Part shown: piece by piece, positions 38,701-48,182 of the stretch
How positions within the stretch are numbered: position 1 is the first letter of the stretch
Layout: each line of letters opens with the position of its first letter
Source of the DNA: Odiellus spinosus
Taxonomy: Eukaryota > Arthropoda > Arachnida > Opiliones > Phalangiidae
Assembly: GCA_963920705.1 (NCBI GenBank)
Contig: OY987226.1
Coordinates: 870,501-934,500, forward strand
Direction: 5' to 3'
DNA: 64,000 bases
Notes under the pieces: model-generated
Seen by the model: only the letters and a program-made list of their open reading frames with translations
What the model was told of the DNA's origin: nothing
Database searches by the model: none
Translations under genes and position numbers: made by a program

Positions 38701-41700
38701 ACCACTGCATTCGCTAGTATCCCCTTCAGATTCTTCATCGGTAACGGTAGAGGGCCCTATAGAACTAGTTGAAGGCGTAGTAGCTAATTCTTCAGCCGAT
38801 ATAGATGTTGATTTGGTTTCTCCTATCAATGGCTCAGTTGCATTCGTTAATGCTACAGTCCCGGGTTTTACTGACGAAGACACGACCTCGCTCTTCGCGG
38901 TAGGCGCTTTAGTACTTGATAAGCCTTCACGCAATATTAAAGTGTATTTACTTGCTTCTCTCGAAGGACCAGTTTGTCTTTCTGGCCTTGTTATTGTTTC
39001 GGTCCCCGGTTTTACTGAAGTAGACACTGTAGGCGCTTTAGAACTTGGCAATTCTTTACTCGCGGGACTGGTTTCTAACGGGAACACGCCGGGCGCAGTT
39101 GCAGTCGTTGAGGTACCACTGCATTCGCTAGTATCCCCTTCAGATTCTTCATCGGTAACGGTAGAGGGCCCTATAGAACTAGTTGAAGGCGTAGTAGCTA
39201 ATTCTTCAGCCGATATAGATGTTGATTTGGTTTCTCCTATCAATGGCTCAGTTGCATTCGTTAATGCTACAGTCCCGGGTTTTACTGACGAAGACACGAC
39301 CTCGCTCTTCGCGGTAGGCGCTTTAGTACTTGATAAGCCTTCACGCAATATTAAAGTGTATTTACTTGCTTCTCTCGAAGGACCAGTTTGTCTTTCTGGC
39401 CTTGTTATTGTTTCGGTCCCCGGTTTTACTGAAGTAGACACTATAGGCGCTTTAGAACTTGGCAATTCTTTACTCGCGGGACTGGTTTCTAACGGGAACA
39501 CGCCGGGCGCAGTTGCAGTCGTTGAGGTACCACTGCATTCGCTAGTATCCCCTTCAGATTCTTCATCGGTAACGGTAGAGGGCCCTATAGAACTAGTTGA
39601 AGGGGTAGTAGCTAATTCTTCAGCCGATATAGATGTTGATTTGGTTTCTCCTATCAATGGCTCAGTTGCCTCCGTTAATGCTACAGTCCCGGGTTTTACT
39701 GACGAAGACACGACCTCGCTCTTCGCGGTAGGCGCTTTAGTACTTGATAAGCCTTCACCCAATATCAAAGTTGATTTACTTGCTTCTCTCGAAGGACCAG
39801 TTTGTCTTTCTGGCCTTGTTATTGTTTCTGTCCCCGGTTTTACTGAAGTAGACACTATAGGCGCTTTAGAACTTGGCAATTCTTTACTCGCGGGACTGGT
39901 TTCTAACGGGAACACGCCGGGCGCAGTTGCAGTCGTTGAGGTACCACTGCATTCGCTAGTATCCCCTTCAGATTCTTCATCGGTAACGGTAGAGGGCCCT
40001 ATAGAACTAGTTGAAGGGGTAGTAGCTAATTCTTCAGCCGATATAGATGTTGATTTGGTTTCTCCTATCAATGGCTCAGTTGCCTCCGTTAATGCTACAG
40101 TCCCGGGTTTTACTGACGAAGACACGACCTCGCTCTTCGCGGTAGGCGCTTTAGTACTTGATAAGCCTTCACCCAATATCAAAGTTGATTTACTTGCTTC
40201 TCTCGAAGGACCAGTTTGTCTTTCTGGCCTTGTTATTGTTTCGGTCCCCGGTTTTACTGAAGTAGACACTATAGGCGCTTTAGAACTTGGCAATTCTTTA
40301 CTCGCGGGACTGGTTTCTAACGGGAACACGCCGGGCGCAGTTGCAGTCGTTGAGGTACCACTGCATTCGCTAGTATCCCCTTCAGATTCTTCATCGGTAA
40401 CGGTAGAGGGCCCTATAGAACTAGTTGAAGGGGTACTAGCTAATTCTTCAGCCGATATTGTTGATTTGGTTTCTCCTATCAATGGCTCAGTTGCATTCGT
40501 TAATGCTACAGTCCCGGGTTTTACTGACGAAGACACGACCTCGCTCTTCGCGGTAGGCGCTTTAGTACTTGATAAGCCTTCACCCAATATTAAAGTTGAT
40601 TTACTTGCTTCTCTCGAAGGACCAGTTTGTCTTTCTGGCCTTGTTATTGTTTCGGTCCCCGGTTTTACTGAAGTAGACACTGTAGGCGCTTTAGAACTTG
40701 GCAATTCTTTACTCGCGGGACTGGTTTCTAACGGGAACACGCCGGGCGCAGTTGCAGTCGTTGAGGTACCACTGCATTCGCTAGTATCCCCTTCAGATTC
40801 TTCATCGGTAACGGTAGAGGGCCCTATAGAACTAGTTGAAGGGGTAGTAGCTAATTCTTCAGCCGATATTGTTGATTTGGTTTCTCCTATCAATGGCTCA
40901 GTTGCATTCGTTAATGCTACAGTCCCGGGTTTTACTGACGAAGACACGACCTCGCTCTTCGCGGTAGGCGCTTTAGTACTTGATAAGCCTTCACCCAATA
41001 TTAAAGTTGATTTACTTGCTTCTCTCGAAGGACCAGTTTGTCTTTCTGGCCTTGTTATTGTTTCGGTCCCCGGTTTTACTGAAGTAGACACTATAGGCGC
41101 TTTAGAACTTGGCAATTCTTTACTCGCGGGACTGGTTTCTAACGGGAACACGCCGGGCGCAGTTGCAGTCGTTGAGGTACCACTGCATTCGCTAGTATCC
41201 CCTTCAGATTCTTCATCGGTAACGGTAGAGGGCCCTATAGAACTAGTTGAAGGCGTAGTAGCTAATTCTTCAGCCGATATAGATGTTGATTTGGTTTCTC
41301 CTATCAATGGCTCAGTTGCATTCGTTAATGCTACAGTCCCGGGTTTTACTGACGAAGACACGACCTCGCTCTTCGCGGTAGGCGCTTTAGTACTTGATAA
41401 GCCTTCACCCAATATTAAAGTTGATTTACTTGCTTCTCTCGAAGGACCAGTTTGTCTTTCTGGCCTTGTTATTGTTTCGGTCCCCGGTTTTACTGAAGTA
41501 GACACTATAGGCGCTTTAGAACTTGGCAATTCTTTACTCGCGGGACTGGTTTCTAACGGGAACACGCCGGGCGCAGTTGCAGTCGTTGAGGTACCACTGC
41601 ATTCGCTAGTATCCCCTTCAGATTCTTCATCGGTAACGGTAGAGGGCCCTATAGAACTAGTTGAAGGCGTAGTAGCTAATTCTTCAGCCGATATAGATGT

Positions 41701-44700
41701 TGATTTGGTTTCTCCTATCAATGGCTCAGTTGCATTCGTTAATGCTACAGTCCCGGGTTTTACTGACGAAGACACGACCTCGCTCTTCGCGGTAGGCGCT
41801 TTAGTACTTGATAAGCCTTCACGCAATATTAAAGTGTATTTACTTGCTTCTCTCGAAGGACCAGTTTGTCTTTCTGGCCTTGTTATTGTTTCTGTCCCCG
41901 GTTTTACTGAAGTAGACACTATAGGCGCTTTAGAACTTGGCAATTCTTTACTCGCGGGACTGGTTTCTAACGGGAACACGCCGGGCGCAGTTGCAGTCGT
42001 TGAGGTACCACTGCATTCGCTAGTATCCCCTTCAGATTCTTCATCGGTAACGGTAGAGGGCCCTATAGAACTAGTTGAAGGGGTACTAGCTAATTCTTCA
42101 GCCGATATTGTTGATTTGGTTTCTCCTATCAATGGCTCAGTTGCATTCGTTAATGCTACAGTCCCGGGTTTTACTGACGAAGACACGACCTCGCTCTTCG
42201 CGGTAGGCGCTTTAGTACTTGATAAGCCTTCACCCAATATCAAAGTTGATTTACTTGCTTCTCTCGAAGGACCAGTTTGTCTTTCTGGCCTTGTTATTGT
42301 TTCTGTCCCCGGTTTTACTGAAGTAGACACTATAGGCGCTTTAGAACTTGGCAATTCTTTACTCGCGGGACTGGTTTCTAACGGGAACACGCCGGGCGCA
42401 GTTGCAGTCGTTGAGGTACCACTGCATTCGCTAGTATCCCCTTCAGATTCTTCATCGGTAACGGTCAAGGGCCCTATAGAACTAGTTGAAGGGGTAGTAG
42501 CTAATTCTTCAGCCGATATAGATGTTGATTTGGTTTCTCCTATGAATGGCTCAGTTGCATTCGTTAATGCTACAGTCCCGGGTTTTACTGACGAAGACAC
42601 GACCTCGCTCTTCGCGGTAGGCGCTTTAGTACTTGATAAGCCTTCACCCAATATTAAAGTTGATTTACTTGCTTCTCTCGAAGGACCAGTTTGTCTTTCT
42701 GGCCTTGTTATTGTTTCGGTCCCCGGTTTTACTGAAGTAGACACTGTAGGCGCTTTAGAACTTGGCAATTCTTTACTCGCGGGACTGGTTTCTAACGGGA
42801 ACACGCCGGGCGCAGTTGCAGTCGTTGAGGTACCACTGCATTCGCTAGTATCCCCTTCAGATTCTTCATCGGTAACGGTAGAGGGCCCTATAGAACTAGT
42901 TGAAGGGGTAGTAGCTAATTCTTCAGCCGATATAGATGTTGATTTGGTTTCTCCTATCAATGGCTCAGTTGCATTCGTTAATGCTACAGTCCCGGGTTTT
43001 ACTGACGAAGACACGACCTCGCTCTTCGCAGTAGGCGCTTTAGTACTTGATAAGCCTTCACGCAATATTAAAGTGTATTTACTTGCTTCTCTCGAAGGAC
43101 CAGTTTGTCTTTCTGGCCTTGTTATTGTTTCTGTCCCCGGTTTTACTGAAGTAGACACTGTAGGCGCTTTAGAACTTGGCAATTCTTTACTCGCGGGACT
43201 GGTTTCTAACGGGAACACGCCGGGCGCAGTTGCAGTCGTTGAGGTACCACTGCATTCGCTAGTATCCCCTTCAGATTCTTCATCGGTAACGGTCAAGGGC
43301 CCTATAGAACTAGTTGAAGGGGTAGTAGCTAATTCTTCAGCCGATATAGATGTTGATTTGGTTTCTCCTATGAATGGCTCAGTTGCCTCCGTTAATGCTA
43401 CAGTCCCGGGTTTTACTGACGAAGACACGACCTCGCTCTTCGCGGTAGGCGCTTTAGTACTTGATAAACCTTCACCCAATATTACAGTTGATTTACTTGT
43501 TTCTCTCGAAGGACCAGTTAGTCTAGATACCCCTGTTAATATTGTAGTCCCCGTTGACGCTTCTCCGCTCCCAAAGCTTGTTTGAGACTGTGGCTTTGTC
43601 TGTTTTTCCGGACTGATAAGAATCCAAGTTTTTATTACATTTTATTGTTTTATTTGTAACGAATCATTTACCGTTTTTTAGGGCAACCTGGACACAATTT
43701 GTCTTTCTTCTTTTCTGATTCATCTATTGAATCAGACGAAGCTATTTGGGTTTATTTTAATTTTTAAATAAATAGCTTTTAAATAAATTTAAATTTTAAT
43801 CATCGAAGTACATTTTTAAAACGTTTCGAGAAGAAAGTATAGCGGAATAATTTTACAGCAGACGATTTTTTCTCGTTAAGTGATTCAAATTCCTTATTTC
43901 TATAGTTAGGTTGGCGAATTACGTCATGGTAATTTAGTAATTAAGGACAAAATGTTTGAGAAAAACGACTTTTTCATATTATTTCTTTACGATCAATCCC
44001 AATATATCTCTTGCTAAAATTTTAAAACCAAAAAATATTTTCAGTGTTAAATTTCCGGGGTTCTTAGTAACTAACCGCTGTTAGGGGTGCAAATCATTTG
44101 GCTGTATCTTTCTTTTTTGTTATAGCATTTGTCCTTCAATTTGCGCATTTAAACGTTTACTCTAAGATAATTGACCCTTCGGTTGAAAATGTACTAGCGA
44201 GATTAGTAACGAAAAAAATCAGAAAATAAGAGCGAATACTTGAATAATCAGAATCAAAGTCTGATGTTGAGGTTCCTTCTAGTATTGTACTGGTAAAAAT
44301 CTCTATTATAGATTTGCCAGAAGTCAATTCTTTTTCTGGTTGAGAAGACGTAGACTGAACAAGTTCGCTTATTAAATCTGAAATATTTGAATATAAACCT
44401 TAAACACGAGCCGGAAGATTTTCAAATATCTTTGAATGTCTTAATCTTAAACAAGGACTTTTTAGTCAGTATCTAAATATTATTTTACCTCTATCTTCGA
44501 AAGAGGTCTTTTTACTAGCGGAAGTGACGTAACGCCACCCGGAACTTGATTCCGTTGTTTCCGGGAATGAACTTCGCCCACCAACTGCTTCGGTAGATTT
44601 TTCTCCATCCTTACAAAAAGGGCATTTCTTCGCGTCCGTTTCTTCGTCTTTAGACGTTAATAAATCCAATATAGACTTAGTGGTTGTTCGAGGCCATTGT

Positions 44701-45846
44701 ATCGGACTTTTCTCACAGCGCTCCATGGACACTCTCATCTTGCCGTCTTCGAAGAAGATGACCGTTTTTATCATACAGTGACATCCCTGACCGAAGCGTG
44801 AATTCTTTCTCGCGTCTCGTCTATATCTTCGCCTTCGAAAAGATTCTCTGGAATTTGAGATGTCTCGTTTCAGATTCGTTGGAGCCCTCGCCTTAAATAA
44901 GACTGGTTACGGTTCTTGTTTAAGTAGAGACGCAACCCGATTCGATTGGGTGGGCCTTGTCAAATTAATCTCGCGACAAGTTTGCGAACTTAATCAAGAT
45001 AAATTGTATCGAGAAATCATTTTTATGGGCAATTATTGGAACAACTAGGCTGTTTATAGCTAGGCTCATTAAGACGTATCATTGTTACGACGACTTATCC
45101 AATTTAGAATAAGGGGACCCCTGTACGCTATTATAGGGTGACTTAATCCGAAAACATGAGATTTTTTGCTCAAAAAAAACATCAATATATAAATGTAGAT
45201 AGTTTAGTATGGAACAAGTTTTTCTACTCGTAAAATACCAAATAGAAAGCTCAATAGACCATTATAGGTGGCGCCATCGTTTGGAGAAAATTGGAAATAT
45301 CATGAGATTTGGAAGCCGTTTTCGAAGCTAGCTCAAATGCACCTAAATTTGGCCATAACCCTGTAAAAACCGGAATTTCAAATCCTCTTTCCGAGAAAAC
45401 GGTTGAATTTTTTTGTAGTAAACTTCTATATAGAGGCTATATTTTTAGACCTAAAAAATGAATATAGAATGACGCGCTTTGCTTGATAGATAGCTACAAT
45501 TCCGGCGCGAAAAAAAAATGGAGCAAAAAATATGACCGCACCTTTTTTCTGAAAATTTAAACTTCTCTCGAAAAATCAGGATAAAAAGGCTAATTTCAAA
45601 ATCCAATTTTCGAGAAAACAGTTGAAATTTTTAAAGACTCTTGTTCAAACATACTACACCCATTTGACTAGATTTGGAAGCGGCATAATTATAGGAGATC
45701 GTTTAAAAGATCCAAAACATTTCGATCAGTGCTAATTATACCATTGGAAATTCTATCCAATTAAAACTAATCTTAACGAAATTTAAAATCCATCAAACTT
45801 ACGACGATATAACGCATAAAAGCAGTAATAGTAACGATAACTTCAT
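35710..45846 (-). CDS. Secreted mucin-like protein with a 138-residue tandem array
   Basis: Exons in coding order: 45803-45846, 44489-44847, 44240-44377, 43672-43741, 35710-43612. All junctions are GT-AG and in phase; 8,514 nt, about 2,837 aa. Exon 1 encodes a signal peptide, MKLSLLLLLLCVIS. Exon 2 opens with a polybasic stretch (RRRRYRRDARK), then GQGCHCMIK and later KKCPFCKDGEK. Exon 3 is Ser/Thr-rich. Exon 4 ends KLCPGCPKKR. Exon 5 holds about 17 near-identical 137-138 aa units (for example APTAKSEVVSSSVKPGT and TEPLIGETKS) plus diverged edge copies. They are rich in Ser, Thr and Pro, with recurrent TNATEP N-glycosylation sites. It closes with RKCPGCPKKKK, a basic Thr-rich stretch, HHGDENHQGHNKK and LLDIAEAVDFEM. 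I recognise no homolog. By composition it is a secreted, heavily O-glycosylated mucin-type protein; role is unknown (glue, cuticle, gut lining or saliva are guesses). Confidence 0.88.
36240..43560. repeat. 414-bp coding tandem array, about 17 units plus diverged edges
   Basis: The landmark ATTCTTCATCGGTAACGG recurs near 36.67, 37.08, 37.49, 37.90, 38.32, 38.73, 39.15, 39.56, 39.97, 40.39, 40.80, 41.21, 41.63, 42.04, 42.45, 42.87 and 43.28 kb. A diverged copy is near 36.25 kb. The spacing is 414 bp, or 411 bp where one codon (AGATGT to TGT change around GATATTGTTGAT) is lost. Units differ at only a handful of positions, and no stop or frameshift occurs, so the array is conserved as coding sequence or very recently homogenised. 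Confidence 0.95.
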
Positions 45847-47380
45847 AGCTCAAATATGAGAAAAATTAATTTAAATCCATTTAAGTGGCTGATCACTTCG
45901 TAATTATTTTTTAATTACACGTTAACTAAATTAATATTTAATTGAAAGATCTTTTAACGAGACAATACCCGCAGTTGATAAACGATTAAACTCTACCTGG
46001 CTTTTATTTGCAACGTTGATAATATTTTGTACTTTGCTTTGTCAACAGATACAAATTTACCATTCGTCCCTTGTTTCTTCGTGGCGACGATTACGTCAAA
46101 TCGACGCCACTAAACTGCCAGCCAATAATGCCCATAAGCGTTTGAAGTAGAATACTAAAACTAACGTTATAAAAATAGTTTTCTTAAAAGTCACCTTTTC
46201 GTGATTTCTCGTGAAAACCAAATGAATTTTCACAAATATTGTTCAGACGTATATATCACAATCACAACTGAAATACTTATAAATCAACCAAAACTATGAC
46301 AATTCAACAGAGAGTGTGTTTATATAATTCAATACATTTTTACGGGTACGTGTATAAAACACAACAGTCCAGATGTAAAAATAATTTTCCAGACCTTAAT
46401 TTCCCACAAGAGGCTTCTGTTTTGCTTTTTTCCCACGGGAAGATTGTTCCTGTTTTGTCAGGAGTATAGAGGGCGCAATTTCAATATAAATGGGGTTAAC
46501 GCAACAAGCTTTCATAGCGAACTGTTTTAGTTCGAATCCATGGAGTTAAGACGCGTATCAAATTTAAAGGTCAATTTTGTTAAAACATTAGTTCGTTTTA
46601 GTTCCCGATAAGTTTGTTTGTTCTTTCGTTAGTACAGTTCAACAAATTTCAAAAGGGTCCGTGTAACAGTAGACACGCATCCAATCAAATTGATCTCTCG
46701 CCAAGCTCGTGAATTTAATCGTTAGAAATTGAAAAAATGAAAAAATCGTAGGCTGTTTTTACATACCCGTGACGTCGGTTTTACTTTTCAATTCATTGCG
46801 CTACCAAAGAAACCGACTCACCCAATGAGAAAAAACTTGAATTCAACAAAAGTGGACCAAAGGCTTTTTAAATTTTGTTCCACTTTTGGTGAATTCTGTT
46901 GGAATTTTACAATTTTGATCATTTTCAACCCAAAATATTTCCTGATTGGGTAAGCCAATTTATTTTGTTATTCTATGGAAGCGTATTGAAATGAAAAGTA
47001 AAACACGTCATGCGTATGAAAAAACAGCCTAGCGATTTTTTTTTTTTTTTTTTTTTCAATTTCTAAAGATTAAATTCGCGAGCTTGGAGCTTGGCTCGAG
47101 ACAGTGGCGGCTAAGTAGCCCTAGCCCCAAAACCCACTCAAAGGAGCTTAGAAAACAATCGAAAGTGGCTTAAAAATCATCTCGAAATGAGGCTCTAAAA
47201 AAAAAGTCAGCTACGACGAAAATGGGGACCCCACAAATTACATCACATTGCACTCAATTCTCAACCGAGGATTTTAAATTATTCGATTTCAATATCGTAA
47301 ATAACCACGATAAAACTAATATCGTCGCAAAACTAATAATACAAACATGGAACTTTTATAAAAACTTACCAGTTTGAAGG
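45847..47380. other. Upstream region of the mucin-like gene with foldback element
   Basis: The mucin-like promoter and 5' untranslated region should lie just above 45846, but no specific site is clear. No coding exon is recognised. From about 46690 to 47105 the sequence folds back on itself (separate entry). Relatives of its arms occur near 13550-13740 and 44860-45050. Confidence 0.5.
46690..47105. mobile_element. Large foldback element
   Basis: The left arm (CGCCAAGCTCGTGAATTTAA, then AGAAATTGAAAAAA, TAGGCTGTTTTTACATAC, GACGTCGG) is mirrored on the right (GTATGAAAAAACAGCCTA, poly-T, CAATTTCTAAAGATTAAATT, CGCGAGCTTGG). A smaller hairpin with GAATTCAACAAAAGTGGA and its complement sits at the centre near 46840-46910. 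Arms are over 100 bp each. It is non-coding. Confidence 0.75.
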
Positions 47381-47618
47381 TCTACGATGAGTTTTTATCC
47401 AAAATGTTCACACTTAACGCGATTCGGAAAACAATACACGAGCACAACGCGAATCAACACACTCGTTGGGCCTTGGAAGACTGGTACTACTTTCAGATCA
47501 GCGTTAAGGCTTTTCACAGTGTGTATCGAACTTCATACCAATAAAATACACGTAAACCCCGCGGACGAATTCACCTGGATTCAATTTTGAAATTTGTCTA
47601 CCTCTACTCCGCTAGGCC

Positions 47619-48154
47619 TTGGTTCAAAAAACCAGCCAATGTATTTTTTACATACTCGGAAAATGTTTTTCGGCATTATTTATAAGCATTACATTAGTAA
47701 ATACTCAAAATTACCTTGAAGACTTGAAGGATGAATCATTACCACTATTGAAAACGCACTCCTCAAACCAAACCATTCCGCTACGATGGAGACTTTGTAA
47801 CCATAATCATAGATTACCGTATCTTGTACCAAGCACAAATTAAAGTTGTACACAAGTTGTAAGTTATCCTACGCCAGACAATTACTGCAATTTAGCTTCG
47901 CAATTAGGTTTAATACGAAAGTTAAAACTAAAATACGACCAACGAGTCGGCAACGACGGCCATCGACTGTCTTGTACATTGGTGGCAAAACTGTGGTTAC
48001 GATCGCTGGACTCGCGACGGTACTTTTATCTATAAATGATTTCAGAGCCTCTCTTCGAAAATTTCCATTTACATTATTCAAAGGGGCTACCAATCCGTGG
48101 CATCGAAAATATTATAGTCCAAACCGAGTAAGGTCAAAGATTTTTAGGAGTTGA
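47619..48154. other. Unassigned open frames on both strands downstream of the second receptor
   Basis: On the plus strand, 47619-47843 reads a hydrophobic stretch (CFSALFISITLVNTQ) followed by LEDLKDESLPLLKTHSSNQT, and 47846-48154 is open in another frame. On the minus strand, about 47713-47875 is open (TVIYDYGYKVSIVAEWF) with a GTAATT donor, and 47869-48093 is also open. None matches a family I know. One may be a real small gene or the remains of one; the strand cannot be decided by reading alone. Confidence 0.3.
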
Positions 48155-48182
48155 TGAAAAGCGTCAAAAAGCATTTAATTCG

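Noticed and set aside
36020..43585. 2,521-codon plus-strand frame as the main gene
   Set aside because: The minus strand has the signal-peptide exon, in-phase spliced exons, mucin-like composition, cysteine modules on both sides and a poly(A) signal. The plus frame has no such support and is kept only as a finding to test.
47038..47056. Poly-T run as a terminator or retroposon tail
   Set aside because: It is inside the arm of the foldback element. No retroposon body or target duplication is attached.
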